A stretch of DNA of 64,000 nucleotides, taken from NCBI RefSeq assembly GCF_025263565.1, contig NZ_CP079865.1, positions 6,448,001 to 6,512,000 of the forward strand, read 5' to 3'. Shown here one piece after another: positions 35,391-44,362 of this stretch; position 1 is the stretch's first letter; the number at the start of each line of letters is the position of its first letter. Position numbers and translations under genes: made by a program. This DNA comes from Mycobacterium sp. SMC-8. GTDB lineage: Bacteria > Actinomycetota > Actinomycetes > Mycobacteriales > Mycobacteriaceae. The notes beneath the pieces were generated by a model. That model worked only from the letters and a program-made list of their open reading frames with translations, had not been told where the DNA came from and did not search any database.

Positions 35391-36143
35391 GTGAAGACCC
35401 CTACCAGCAAGGCCATCGGCGTCGCTGTCAGCGCCGCCGCGATCGCCCTGTCGGTCCCGCTGTCCATCAACGCCCACGCCGAACCGACCACCCCCGTGGC
35501 GGAGATCCCGGATCCGCAGGGACCCGAGTGCGGCGCGTTCAAGGAGGCACTGCCGAACTGGAAGGGCCTGGCGAACCTGCCGGTCAGCACCGCGCTGTCC
35601 TCGATCGCTGAGATCTCGACGTTCAACGCCGCGCTCTCGGGGCAGATGACCCCTGCCGTGAACATCACCAGCGTGCTCGACAACGGGCCGTACGTGGTGT
35701 TCGCGCCCACCAACGAGGCGTTCGCCGCGCTGCCGCCCGACCAGCAGGAGGTGCTGCGCACCGATCCGGCTGCGCTGACGACCCTGCTGTACTACCACGC
35801 GTTCCTCGGCCTGCTCGGTCCCGACGACGTCAAGGGCCAGCGTCCCACCCAGGAGGGCACCGAGATCGAGGTGACCGGCTCCGGCGGTGACATCCAGGTC
35901 AACGAGACCACCGAGGTGCTCTGCGGCGGCATCCCGGCGCAGAACGCCCGGATCTACCTCGTGGACAAGGTGCTCGACCCGACCGAGGCCCCGGCCCCGA
36001 TCACGCCGACCGGCACATCGGAGACGAGCACCACCGAGACGACGACCACGTCCCCGACCGAGACCACCGAGCCGGCACCGGCGCCGGCGGAAGCACCGGC
36101 CGAGTCGCCTACCGTGCCCGCGGCCGAGGCACCGATCGGCTAG
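35391..36143 (+). CDS. Secreted fasciclin (FAS1) domain protein, MPT70/MPT83-like
   Basis: A 250-residue exported protein: signal peptide (residues 1-30, hydrophobic AVSAAAIALSVPLSI, cleavage near AHA-EP), one FAS1 domain (about 50-198, with YVVFAPTNEAFAAL and YYHAF marks), then a Thr/Pro/Ala/Glu-rich tail of about 50 residues suited to glycosylation or cell-wall spanning. FAS1 proteins such as MPT70 and MPT83 mediate adhesion. It has no lipobox, so it is secreted. GTG at 35391 is preceded by GGAGC. Confidence 0.85.
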   Translation: MKTPTSKAIGVAVSAAAIALSVPLSINAHAEPTTPVAEIPDPQGPECGAFKEALPNWKGLANLPVSTALSSIAEISTFNAALSGQMTPAVNITSVLDNGPYVVFAPTNEAFAALPPDQQEVLRTDPAALTTLLYYHAFLGLLGPDDVKGQRPTQEGTEIEVTGSGGDIQVNETTEVLCGGIPAQNARIYLVDKVLDPTEAPAPITPTGTSETSTTETTTTSPTETTEPAPAPAEAPAESPTVPAAEAPIG

Positions 36144-36222
36144 CCGGCCGTCTCAGCGCCGAGAGTGCGCTGGGTCTGGTGATTGCGCGGAATCACCGCT
36201 CTCACCGCACTGTCGGCACACG

Positions 36223-36251
36223 AAATGCCCCCGCCTCGGGCGGGGGCATTT
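36223..36251 (+). terminator. Rho-independent type terminator after the fasciclin gene
   Basis: AAATGCCCCCGCC (36223-36235) and GGCGGGGGCATTT (36239-36251) form a perfect 13-bp stem with a 3-base loop and run into T residues. It also precedes the convergent acyl-CoA dehydrogenase end and could serve both directions. Confidence 0.8.
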
Positions 36252-36253
36252 CT

Positions 36254-36328
36254 CGTCGGCGGGCCGACTCAGATTCCACGTCGGCGGGCCGACTCAGATT
36301 CCACGTCGGCGGGCCGACTCAGACTCCC
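36254..36328 (-). repeat. 25-bp tandem repeat at the end of the acyl-CoA dehydrogenase gene
   Basis: Three units start at 36254, 36279 and 36304. Read on the minus strand each begins with TGA and holds the small hairpin GTCGGCCCGCCGAC. The TGA of one unit is the real stop codon of the acyl-CoA dehydrogenase gene (36319-36321), so the stop and its downstream hairpin have been duplicated. Confidence 0.9.
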
Positions 36329-37461
36329 AGGTCGCGACCGATGATCTCCTTCATGATCTCGGTGGTGCCACCGAAGATCGTCTGGATGCGCCCGTCGACG
36401 TAGGCACGGGCGACCCGGTACTCCATCATGTAGCCGTAGCCGCCGTGCAACTGCACGCACTGGTCGACGACCTTCTTGGCGACCTCGGTGGCCCACCACT
36501 TCGCCTTGGCCGCCTCGACCGCGGTCAGCTCTCCGTCGACCACGCCCTGCAGGCAGCGATCGATGTAGGTCTCGGTGACCTCGAGCTCGGTCTCCATCTC
36601 GGCGAGCAGGAACCGGTTGTGCTGGAAGCTGCCGATCGGCTGGCCGAAAGCCTTGCGGTCCTTGGCATATTGCAGCGTCTCGTCGAACACCGCCCGCGCG
36701 CCGGCGATCGCCGAGATCGCGATCGACAGTCGCTCCGAGGGCAGGTTGGTCATCAGGTGGTAGAAGCCGCGCCCCTCCTTGCCGAGCAGGTTCGCGTTCG
36801 GCACCCGGACGTTCTCGAAGTGCAGCTCGGAGGTGTCCTGGCTGTGCAAACCCATCTTGTCGAGCTTGCGGCCGCGGCTGAAGCCCTCCATGTCGCGCTC
36901 CACCACGAACAGCGAGAAGCCCTTGTGCCCGGCCTCCGGGTCGGTGCGGGCCACCACGACGCACAGGTCGCAGTTGATGCCCGACGAGATGAACGTCTTG
37001 GAGCCGTTGATGATCCAGTCGTCGCCGTCGCGCACCGCGGAGGTGCGGATGCCGGCCAGGTCGCTGCCGGCGCCGGGCTCGGTCATCGCGACCGCGATGA
37101 TCGTCTCGCCGCTGGCGATGCCCGGCAGCCACCGCTTCTTCTGCTCGTCGTTGGTCAGGTCCTTGAAGTAGGGCCCGACGACGTCGTTGTGCAGGCTCAG
37201 CGCGGGTCCGTGCACACCGGCCTTGGCGATCTCCTCGTCGATGATCGCGTTGAACCGGAAATCGTCCGACCCGCCGCCGCCGAACTCCTCGGGCATGTTG
37301 AACCCGATGAGGCCGTACTTGCCCGCCGCGGTGTAGGCCGACCGGTCCACGATGCGCTCGGTCTCCCACTTCTCGTGGTGGGGGACGAGCTCACGCTCGA
37401 TGTACTCCTTGACGGTCTCGCGGAACGCCTCGTGCTCGGCGTCATAGATGGTGCGCTTCAT
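36319..37461 (-). CDS. Acyl-CoA dehydrogenase (FadE type)
   Basis: A 380-residue FAD enzyme with MTEPGAGSDLAGIRT (FAD site), NGSKTFISSG and the C-terminal LHGGYGYMMEYRVARAY with the catalytic Glu, plus GGTTEIMKEIIGRDL. It forms the 2,3-double bond of an acyl-CoA. Gene order dehydrogenase, hydratase, thiolase in one leftward unit gives a near-complete beta-oxidation set; a 3-hydroxyacyl-CoA dehydrogenase is missing and must come from elsewhere. Start ATG at 37461. Confidence 0.9.
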   Translation of the reverse strand: MKRTIYDAEHEAFRETVKEYIERELVPHHEKWETERIVDRSAYTAAGKYGLIGFNMPEEFGGGGSDDFRFNAIIDEEIAKAGVHGPALSLHNDVVGPYFKDLTNDEQKKRWLPGIASGETIIAVAMTEPGAGSDLAGIRTSAVRDGDDWIINGSKTFISSGINCDLCVVVARTDPEAGHKGFSLFVVERDMEGFSRGRKLDKMGLHSQDTSELHFENVRVPNANLLGKEGRGFYHLMTNLPSERLSIAISAIAGARAVFDETLQYAKDRKAFGQPIGSFQHNRFLLAEMETELEVTETYIDRCLQGVVDGELTAVEAAKAKWWATEVAKKVVDQCVQLHGGYGYMMEYRVARAYVDGRIQTIFGGTTEIMKEIIGRDLGV

Positions 37462-37485
37462 GGCTTTTCGCTCCCCTTGCTTGGC

Positions 37486-38286
37486 TTACTTGGCCTTCCA
37501 GACCGGCTCGCGCTTCTGCGCGAAGGCCAGCGGTCCTTCCATGGCGTCTTCGGTCTTCAGCAGAGTCGAGAACTCGCCGAAGGTCTGCTTCCAGAATGGC
37601 TCGTCGCCGGCGACCACACCGTCGATCGCGCCATAGGACACCCGCTTGCTGGCCTGCACGGCCAGCGGCGCGTTGCAGGTGATCCGTTCGGCCAGAGCCA
37701 GAGCAGCGTCGACGACGGTGCCGTCGGGCACGACCTGATTGATCAGACCCCAGCGCAGCGCGTCGGCCGAGCTGATCGGCTCACCGGTGTAGATCAGCTC
37801 CAGCGCCACCTTGCGCGGCAGCTGCTCGACGATGCGGAATACGCCGCCGGCGCCGGCGATCAAACCACGCTTCACCTCGGGCAGACCGAATTTCGCGCGT
37901 TCCTCGGCGACGACCAGATCACTGGCCAGGGCCAGCTCGGTGCCACCACCCAGCGCGGTGCCGTTGACCGCGGCGATGGTCGGCTTGTCGATGAAGTGCC
38001 GCACGTAGCCGGCGAAACCCCACTCCGAGTGCTCGGGGTGGAACAGGTTCTCCCCGCGTGAGATCGCCTTGAGATCGGCTCCGGCACAGAAGGATTTGTC
38101 CCCGGCGCCGGTCAGGATGACGGCCCGGATCTCCGGGTCCTCCTGCGCGGACTGCAGTGCGTCACCGACGGCGGTGCTGACCGAGGCGTTGATCGCGTTG
38201 CGGGCCTCGGGGCGGTTGATCGTGATGATCAGGACGTTCCCCCGGCGCTCGGTGAGCGCGCCAGGGGCGACGGCGGTGTCGGTCAC
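37486..38286 (-). CDS. Enoyl-CoA hydratase
   Basis: A 266-residue crotonase with oxyanion-hole segments DKSFCAGADLKAIS and AVNGTALGGGTELAL and the glutamate pair region GLPEVKRGL. GTG at 38286 lies inside a GTGA overlap with the thiolase stop, so it is translated together with the thiolase. Acts between the dehydrogenase and thiolase steps of beta-oxidation. Confidence 0.85.
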   Translation of the reverse strand: MTDTAVAPGALTERRGNVLIITINRPEARNAINASVSTAVGDALQSAQEDPEIRAVILTGAGDKSFCAGADLKAISRGENLFHPEHSEWGFAGYVRHFIDKPTIAAVNGTALGGGTELALASDLVVAEERAKFGLPEVKRGLIAGAGGVFRIVEQLPRKVALELIYTGEPISSADALRWGLINQVVPDGTVVDAALALAERITCNAPLAVQASKRVSYGAIDGVVAGDEPFWKQTFGEFSTLLKTEDAMEGPLAFAQKREPVWKAK

Positions 38287-39440
38287 AGCAGTTCCAGGAT
38301 GGTCGCGTTGGCCTGGCCGCCACCCTCGCACATGGTCTGCAGGCCGTACTGAATGTTGTTGTCGCGCATGTGGTATAGCAGCGTGGTCAGGATGCGCGCA
38401 CCGGAGCCGCCGAGCGGATGGCCGAGCGCGATGGCGCCGCCGTTGGGGTTCAGCTTGTTCTCGTCGGCGCCGATGTCCTTCAGCCATGCCATCGGCACGG
38501 GCGCGAACGCCTCGTTGACCTCGAATGCGCCGATCTGGTCCAGGCTCAGGCCGGACTTGGCGAGCGCCTTCTGCGTGGCCGGGATCGGCGCGGTCAGCAT
38601 GATGACCGGGTCGGCGCCGGCGAGCACCGCGGTGTGCACCTTGGCCAGCGGCTTGAGACCGAGCTCCTTGGCCTTCTCGGCGGACATGAGCAGCAGTGCG
38701 GCCGAGCCGTCGGAGATCTGGCTGGAGTTACCGGCGTGGATCACGCCGTCCTCCTTGAATGCGGGCTTGATGTTGGCCATCGACTCGACGGTGCCGCCGC
38801 GGCGGATGCCGCCGTCTTCGAGCACGACGGTGTCGTTGCCGTCGGCGTCTTGGGTCTTGATGCCCACGATCTGATCCTTGAAAGCACCGGAATCCTGTGC
38901 GGCAGCAGCCTTCTCATGCGAGCGCAGCGAGAACTCGTCGAGCTCGGTGCGGGACAGGCCCCACTGCTCGGCGATCATCTCGGCGCCGATGCCCTGGTTG
39001 GGAGTCTTGTCGTAGCGCGCCTTGAACGACTCACCATAGGGGTTGCCGCCGTTGGCCAGCGACGAGCCCATCGGGGTGCGCGACATCGACTCGACGCCAC
39101 CGGCGACCACGACGTCGTAGTGACCGGCCACCACACCGGCGACGGCGAAGTGCAGCGACTGCTGGCTGGAGCCACACTGGCGGTCCACGGTCACCCCCGG
39201 GACGGTCTCGGGCCAGCCGGCCGACAGCACCGCGGTGCGGGCGATGTCGAGCGCCTGCTCGCCGGCCTGCATGACGCAGCCCCAAATCACGTCGTCGACG
39301 AGCGCGGGGTCGACACCGGCACGCTGCACCAGTCCGTTGAGCACCTGGGCCGACAGTTCGGCCGGATGGATCCCCGACAGAGCGCCATTGCGCTTGCCGA
39401 CTGGTGAGCGGACTGCCTCGACGATGACGGCTTCAGCCAT
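38283..39440 (-). CDS. Acetyl-CoA acetyltransferase / 3-ketoacyl-CoA thiolase
   Basis: A 385-residue thiolase with nucleophile Cys89 (TVDRQCGSSQQ), His in GGAIALGHPLGGSG and the second Cys in QTMCEGGGQAN. It resembles FadA5/FadA6-like thiolases of mycobacteria in these signatures, but whether it serves sterols or ordinary fatty acids cannot be told. First gene of the leftward beta-oxidation unit, divergent from a GntR regulator. Confidence 0.9.
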   Translation of the reverse strand: MAEAVIVEAVRSPVGKRNGALSGIHPAELSAQVLNGLVQRAGVDPALVDDVIWGCVMQAGEQALDIARTAVLSAGWPETVPGVTVDRQCGSSQQSLHFAVAGVVAGHYDVVVAGGVESMSRTPMGSSLANGGNPYGESFKARYDKTPNQGIGAEMIAEQWGLSRTELDEFSLRSHEKAAAAQDSGAFKDQIVGIKTQDADGNDTVVLEDGGIRRGGTVESMANIKPAFKEDGVIHAGNSSQISDGSAALLLMSAEKAKELGLKPLAKVHTAVLAGADPVIMLTAPIPATQKALAKSGLSLDQIGAFEVNEAFAPVPMAWLKDIGADENKLNPNGGAIALGHPLGGSGARILTTLLYHMRDNNIQYGLQTMCEGGGQANATILELL

Positions 39441-39503
39441 GCGGATACTCCTTCATTGGATCGGCTTTTCCACGAACCTAACCAACAAGGTTTACTAGGT
39501 CAA

Positions 39504-39519
39504 CCTACTGGTTGGTAGG
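39504..39519. promoter_or_regulatory. Palindrome in the thiolase/GntR divergent promoter
   Basis: CCTAC-TGGTTG-GTAGG is a 16-base inverted repeat 64 bases upstream of the thiolase start. A second pair, CCAAC (39482-39486) and GTTGG, extends the symmetry. Probable operator; the binding regulator may be the GntR protein at 39657 or a distant TetR. Confidence 0.45.
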
Positions 39520-39656
39520 GGTTTGGACCCGGGCCGCCACCTCCCAGGGTGGTTCGCACCTGGACGGGCCCCCGCGTGGTCCGATTACCCCGTCATCACA
39601 TGGTTTACTGAGTTGCACAGCTGTCACGCAGCGTAGTCGACCGACGAGGAGGTGCA

Positions 39657-40448
39657 GTGACCCACGGCATACCCCTGGCCCCGATGATCGGGCCGGACGC
39701 CGTCGCCTCTCGCGCCGCCGTTCGCTCCCCCAAGACCGCCGAGCTCGTCGCCGGCACGCTGCGCCGGATGGTCGTCGAAGGACAGCTCAAGGACGGCGAC
39801 TTCCTGCCCAACGAAGCCGAGCTGATGGCCCACTTCGGCGTCAGCCGCCCGACATTGCGCGAAGCCGTCCGGGTGCTGGAGTCCGAGCGCCTGGTCGAGG
39901 TGCGCCGCGGCTCCCGCACCGGCGCGCGCGTGCGGGTGCCCGGCCCCGAGGTCGTCGCCCGACCGGCGGGGCTGCTGCTCGAACTGTCCGGCGCGACGAT
40001 CGCCGACCTGCTGACCGCCAAGTCAGGCATCGAACCGATGGCCGCGCGGTTGCTCGCCGAGTCCGGTTCGCCCGAGGCGTTCGACGAGCTGGAGCAGATG
40101 CTGGAGAAACTCGCCGCCGACGGTCACCAGTCCAGCCGGCTGGCCGAGGCCACCGGGCTGTTCCATTTGCGCGTGGTGCAGCTGTCGGGCAACGCGACGC
40201 TGAGCATCGTGGCCGGCATGCTGCACGAGATCACGGTCAGGCACACGGCCTTCGTGTTCAACGAACGGCGCCCGGTGTCGAAGGCGGACTACGACACGCT
40301 GTTGCGGTCCTACCGCAGGCTGATGCAATTTCTGCGCGCCGGCGACGCCGTCGGCGCCGAAACGCATTGGCGCAAGCACCTCGACAAGACCAGGGAGCTG
40401 TTGCTGACCGGCCTCGAGAGTGTGCCCGTCCGCGACGTCATGGGCTGA
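39657..40448 (+). CDS. GntR-family regulator, FadR subfamily
   Basis: A 263-residue regulator: GntR winged helix (LKDGDFLPNEAELMAHFGVS, then RPTLREAVRVLESERLVEV) and an all-helical FCD ligand domain with the metal-binding His pattern (FHLRVVQLSGN, RHTAF). GTG at 39657 follows GGAGGTG. Divergent from the thiolase operon, so it probably controls it in response to an acyl-CoA or organic acid (inference). Confidence 0.85.
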   Translation: MTHGIPLAPMIGPDAVASRAAVRSPKTAELVAGTLRRMVVEGQLKDGDFLPNEAELMAHFGVSRPTLREAVRVLESERLVEVRRGSRTGARVRVPGPEVVARPAGLLLELSGATIADLLTAKSGIEPMAARLLAESGSPEAFDELEQMLEKLAADGHQSSRLAEATGLFHLRVVQLSGNATLSIVAGMLHEITVRHTAFVFNERRPVSKADYDTLLRSYRRLMQFLRAGDAVGAETHWRKHLDKTRELLLTGLESVPVRDVMG

Positions 40449-40474
40449 CCCGCCGCGCGGAGCCGGTCCGCGAC

Positions 40475-42217
40475 TCACGAGGCGTCGGCGGCGTCCTTCT
40501 GCCACGTCACGTGCACCGGAACCGTGTCGTCCCACGGCTGCCGGGTGACCATGTCGGCGACCATGACGTAACCGCGTTCGAACTCGCCGGTGGCGGCGTC
40601 GACCAGCCGGTACTGCTGACGCTGCCGGTGGATCGGCTGCGCGTCGAGCAACAGCACCCGCACCTCTCCGGGCTCGAAGTGGCACCGCTTCTGCAGCGCG
40701 GCGATCAGCTGCTCGTTGTGCATGTGCCCGTCACCGAAGTTCCACCCGATCGCGGTGCTGCAGATCCGCTCGCCGTCGGTCAGCACGTACTCGTCCTCGT
40801 TCCCGTCGGCCATGAGCCGGTGTGCGAGCGTGAACATCGCCCGGCCGTGGGTGTTGAACGATCGGAAGGCATACCCCATGTACTGGTAGATCTCGGCGGT
40901 CTCCTTGCTGCCGTAGAACTTCTCCATCTGCGCGGCGGGCATGCTGGCGATCGCGACGATGCCGTTGGTGATCTTCTCGGCGGCCGACGGTTTCACGCAC
41001 CACAGCGAGGTGTCCCAGTTGCCGGCGTAGTAGCGCATGCCCGGCAGGAAGGACACCTTGCGGGGGAAGAGGTTTCCGACCACGACAGTGCCGGCGACCA
41101 CGACGAACAACACGATCGGCCAGGGGCTCTGCAGCTCCGACAGACCCACCCCGGCGTTGCCGACGAACAACGCCAGCACGCTGAACATCATGAAGACGTT
41201 CCACTCCAGGGGCACCCCCATCGGGATCGCGGACAGGATGCCGAAGTGGAAGACCAGCATCACGAACGCCGCGATCGCCGTGGCCCAGCCACCGTGGGAG
41301 AAGAACAGCACCAGCGGCACCAGCATCTCGATGGCCGTGGAGAAGTGCGCGAGTACTCGAGACGCGCGGCCCGGACGCAGGTCGTCGGGGAAGTGCTCGA
41401 AGAACCTCCGCTTGATCGACCGCGGCCTGATCACCGGGTTGTTGCTCATCATCGTCGAGATCACGAACGGGAAGTGCTTGTTGAGCTTCGAGGTCGCCGC
41501 ACCCATCCAGATCACCAGGCAGACCAGCTTCGCGGCGATGATGATGTCGGCGCCGCTGAACAGGAAGCACACCGCCAGCGATCCGTACACCTCGCCGCGG
41601 GCGGCCAGGAAGATCACCTTGTCGCGCAGCCCGGCCAGAATCAGCAACCCGACGATCGTCGCCGTCTGCCACACCGGCAGGACGCCGACCTCGGACCCGA
41701 TCTCCGGGATCGGGCCGGTCCCGTCGGAGAACAGCGCGACCACGAGCACCACCAGCAGGGCGCCGTAGAGCGCGACGTCGAACAGGGTGCGGGTGTCGCC
41801 TGCTGTCAACGGAACCCGGTTCGGCCACGGTGGGAGCCGGATGGTCTTGGGTCGCAGCCAGTACAGCACCGAGCCCATCGGCGGAAAGAACCGGTTGTTC
41901 AGCGGACCGAACCCGCAGCCGAGACCGACGACCTCGAACAGCATCGTGTAGAAGACAACCTTCTGGTACACGATCGGCTCGTGATACCAGGCGGCCACGT
42001 TCGTGAACCCGTCGATCCCGCTGGTGCTCAGCACGATCAGCCACGCGACGAGCACGTAGAGCAGGATCTTCACCACATAGAACAGGTGCAGCACGACGGG
42101 CGTGCCGAAACCGACCTCCGCCCAGTGCCGCGCCATCGGCACGATCCGCTCCGCGCGGGTGCCCTTGCTCCATTCCGCGTAGTCGACGACGGGAGCGTCC
42201 TGTTTGAGAAACCCCAT
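40475..42217 (-). CDS. DUF3556 membrane protein
   Basis: A 580-residue protein with about nine membrane helices between residues 30 and 380 and a soluble C-terminal part (FLPGMRYYAGNWDTSLW through the end). This is the DUF3556 architecture seen in mycobacteria; function unknown. The starting segment MGFLKQDAPVVDYAEWSKGT is family-like. No gene follows in operon; a large inverted repeat lies upstream. Confidence 0.75.
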   Translation of the reverse strand: MGFLKQDAPVVDYAEWSKGTRAERIVPMARHWAEVGFGTPVVLHLFYVVKILLYVLVAWLIVLSTSGIDGFTNVAAWYHEPIVYQKVVFYTMLFEVVGLGCGFGPLNNRFFPPMGSVLYWLRPKTIRLPPWPNRVPLTAGDTRTLFDVALYGALLVVLVVALFSDGTGPIPEIGSEVGVLPVWQTATIVGLLILAGLRDKVIFLAARGEVYGSLAVCFLFSGADIIIAAKLVCLVIWMGAATSKLNKHFPFVISTMMSNNPVIRPRSIKRRFFEHFPDDLRPGRASRVLAHFSTAIEMLVPLVLFFSHGGWATAIAAFVMLVFHFGILSAIPMGVPLEWNVFMMFSVLALFVGNAGVGLSELQSPWPIVLFVVVAGTVVVGNLFPRKVSFLPGMRYYAGNWDTSLWCVKPSAAEKITNGIVAIASMPAAQMEKFYGSKETAEIYQYMGYAFRSFNTHGRAMFTLAHRLMADGNEDEYVLTDGERICSTAIGWNFGDGHMHNEQLIAALQKRCHFEPGEVRVLLLDAQPIHRQRQQYRLVDAATGEFERGYVMVADMVTRQPWDDTVPVHVTWQKDAADAS

Positions 42218-42253
42218 GCCGGACAGACTAGAACGTGTTTCAGTTTCGATTGC

Positions 42254-42315
42254 CGCGAACAGACACAAAATCGCACGATTCGCGGCGCGATCGTGCGATT
42301 TTGTGTCTGCTCGCG
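42254..42315. repeat. Large inverted repeat, 26-bp arms with one mismatch
   Basis: Arms 42254-42279 and 42290-42315 pair over 25 of 26 positions around a 10-base spacer. It lies between the starts of the DUF3556 gene and the end of the DoxX gene, and could terminate the DoxX transcript. The AAATCGCA core resembles the repeat at 28682, suggesting a related palindromic element. Confidence 0.8.
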
Positions 42316-42342
42316 GGCTACCGTGCGGGGTTGGCCGGGAGG

Positions 42343-42864
42343 TTACGCGCCAGTCTTGGCGGGCGGACGGTAGAAGATGACCAGCTGACCGATGCCGCCG
42401 GCCAGGCCGAGCACCACCGAGATCACCAGCCCCCACCAGCCGTGCAGCAGGTCATACACGCCCGTGCCGGAGAACAGCAGGTGGTCGAGGCTCAGCTTGC
42501 CTGCGCCGATGGTCGCGATGCCGATCGCCGACGCTGCGAGCACCAGGTTGTATTCCCAGCCCTCCTTGACGATGAAGAACCCGTTGGGCTTGTGCACCGT
42601 CCAGGCGGCGACCAGCATCAGCGCGACGAAACCCGCGGCCGGGATCGGGGTCAGCAGACCGACCGCCAGCCCGATGCCCGCGGCCATCTCGGTGGTCGCG
42701 GCGACCCGGGCGTGGAACATGCCCGGCCTCATCCCCATGCTGTCGAACCAGCCGGCGGTGCCCTTGAGTCCGCCTGGGCCGAAGAACTTGTTGTAGCCGT
42801 GCGCAGCCATGGTCAAGCCGAGGACGACTCGCAGGATCAGCACTCCGACGTCATAGGCAGTCAT
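42343..42864 (-). CDS. DoxX-family membrane protein
   Basis: A 173-residue protein with four membrane helices of the DoxX family (VLILRVVLGLTMAAHGYNKF, GLKGTAGWFDSMG, and AAGIGLAVGLLTPIPAAGF). It differs from the DoxX protein at 23850 by having the HGYNKFFGPGG segment of SURF4/DoxX-like proteins. Role unknown, probably redox-related. Confidence 0.85.
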   Translation of the reverse strand: MTAYDVGVLILRVVLGLTMAAHGYNKFFGPGGLKGTAGWFDSMGMRPGMFHARVAATTEMAAGIGLAVGLLTPIPAAGFVALMLVAAWTVHKPNGFFIVKEGWEYNLVLAASAIGIATIGAGKLSLDHLLFSGTGVYDLLHGWWGLVISVVLGLAGGIGQLVIFYRPPAKTGA

Positions 42865-42886
42865 GCAACAGAACTTAGAACATCTG

Positions 42887-44353
42887 TCACCTCGCTGCCC
42901 ACCCCCTGCCCGTCTGGGCCGTCGGCACCCAGTTGCCGTGGAACCCGGCCGGCACCCGGTGCGGCAGCCGGACGGAGGCGAGGTCATCGAGAGTGGCCGC
43001 GTCCAGGATCGCCAGTTCGCTGCGGTCGGTGGACCGGTCGTAGACGTAGCCCATCAGCACGCCGTCGTCCTCGGCAGCCTCGGGTGTGGACGGGTTAAAC
43101 ACGAACTCACCCACCGTCTTTCCGGCCCCGAACGAGCGGGTCACGGAGCGGTTTCCGACGAAATCGTGCTTGAGCAGCGTGTCAGCGCAGGTCCCGCCAC
43201 CGGTGACGGCCGGGGCGTAGCCGTACCGGTGCCGCCGGCCCACGACGCGTTCGTCGACGCGCGGGAACTCCTGGCCGCGGTCGTCGATCCGGGATTCGCG
43301 AATCTTTCCATCGGCGAGGTCGACGGTCCAGCGGTCCAATGTCGGCGGGCCCTCATTGGGACCACGATGATCGGTGGCGAACATCTTCTCGTGCCGCACC
43401 ACGTCGAGCACCACGGTGTCGCCGTCGTCGAACGCGTTCATCGGGTGGAAGACGTAGCACGGCTCGACCTCGAACCAGCGGACGTCGCCGTTGCCGCCGT
43501 CGCGCGGCATGACGCCGACACGAGCCGGATAGCGGGGGTTCCACGAGTACGGGAAGGCGGCCTCAGAGCCGCCGGCGCCCGGGCGGCGCGCCGCGACGGG
43601 GTCGGGGATGCGCACCCGGCCGATCAGCGCGGACAGCAGCAGCCGGGCGGGCAGCCGCAGCCCACGCGGCACACCGATCGCGGCGGCCTGGCGGGCGTCG
43701 AACGTGACCGGCAGGTCGTAGAACACCACGTGCCGTTCGGTCAACGAGAAGTCGTGCATCATCGGACTTCCGGTGACTTCGACGTTTACGGTGCGCCGGG
43801 CCCGGCCGTCGACGCCGATCACCGAGTACTGCACCGTGTTCCCGTTGAGTAGGCAGTAGGACACCGCGTGCAGCTCACCGGTCTGCGGGTCGCGTTTGGG
43901 ATGAGCGGTGTAGCCACCGGCCAGCGTGCCGTCGAAATCGCAGACGCCGACGGTGTCCAGTTCGTCGGTCAGTTCGTATTGGGCGACCCCGGCCTCGATC
44001 AGCGCCATCGTCCTGCCCGCATGGCCTATCACGTTGGTGTTGGCGCCGATCGGGGTCAGGCCGTAGTCCCCCCGGGGCGGTGTCTCCCCGAGCGCCGCGG
44101 CCACTCGCGGACTGCGCACCCACCGGTTGCGATACCACTCGGCCCGGCCGTCGCGCAGGCGGATGCCGTGCACCATGCCGTCACCGGTGAACCAGTGATA
44201 GAGCTCAGGGTCGATCTCGGCGACCGGATTGGGGCCGTTGCGCAGGTAGCGGCCGTCCAGATGGTCCGGAATACGGCCGACCACGTCGAGATCGGTGAGC
44301 GTGTACTCCTGCGCCACCGGGGCGAATGCGCCTTCGAGGTACTGATTGGCCAT
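42887..44353 (-). CDS. Carotenoid cleavage oxygenase (Rv0654-like)
   Basis: A 488-residue beta-propeller dioxygenase with the four iron-binding histidines in GGYTAHPKRD, SPMMHDFSLTE, CYVFHPMNAF and AGFHGNWVP. Such enzymes cleave carotenoids or apocarotenoids with O2 to aldehydes and ketones. The divergent TetR gene mirrors Rv0653c-Rv0654. ATG at 44353; the promoter gap contains twin TATAAC palindromes. Confidence 0.9.
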   Translation of the reverse strand: MANQYLEGAFAPVAQEYTLTDLDVVGRIPDHLDGRYLRNGPNPVAEIDPELYHWFTGDGMVHGIRLRDGRAEWYRNRWVRSPRVAAALGETPPRGDYGLTPIGANTNVIGHAGRTMALIEAGVAQYELTDELDTVGVCDFDGTLAGGYTAHPKRDPQTGELHAVSYCLLNGNTVQYSVIGVDGRARRTVNVEVTGSPMMHDFSLTERHVVFYDLPVTFDARQAAAIGVPRGLRLPARLLLSALIGRVRIPDPVAARRPGAGGSEAAFPYSWNPRYPARVGVMPRDGGNGDVRWFEVEPCYVFHPMNAFDDGDTVVLDVVRHEKMFATDHRGPNEGPPTLDRWTVDLADGKIRESRIDDRGQEFPRVDERVVGRRHRYGYAPAVTGGGTCADTLLKHDFVGNRSVTRSFGAGKTVGEFVFNPSTPEAAEDDGVLMGYVYDRSTDRSELAILDAATLDDLASVRLPHRVPAGFHGNWVPTAQTGRGWAAR

Positions 44354-44362
44354 ACCGCCCCC

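Noticed and set aside
35887..38061. 724-codon plus-strand frame after the fasciclin gene
   Set aside because: Antisense to the acyl-CoA dehydrogenase and hydratase genes and overlapping the fasciclin tail; no ribosome binding site or domain.
39512..42373. 953-codon plus-strand frame
   Set aside because: It runs through the GntR gene in another frame and antisense to DUF3556; composition is shadow-like and no domain is seen.
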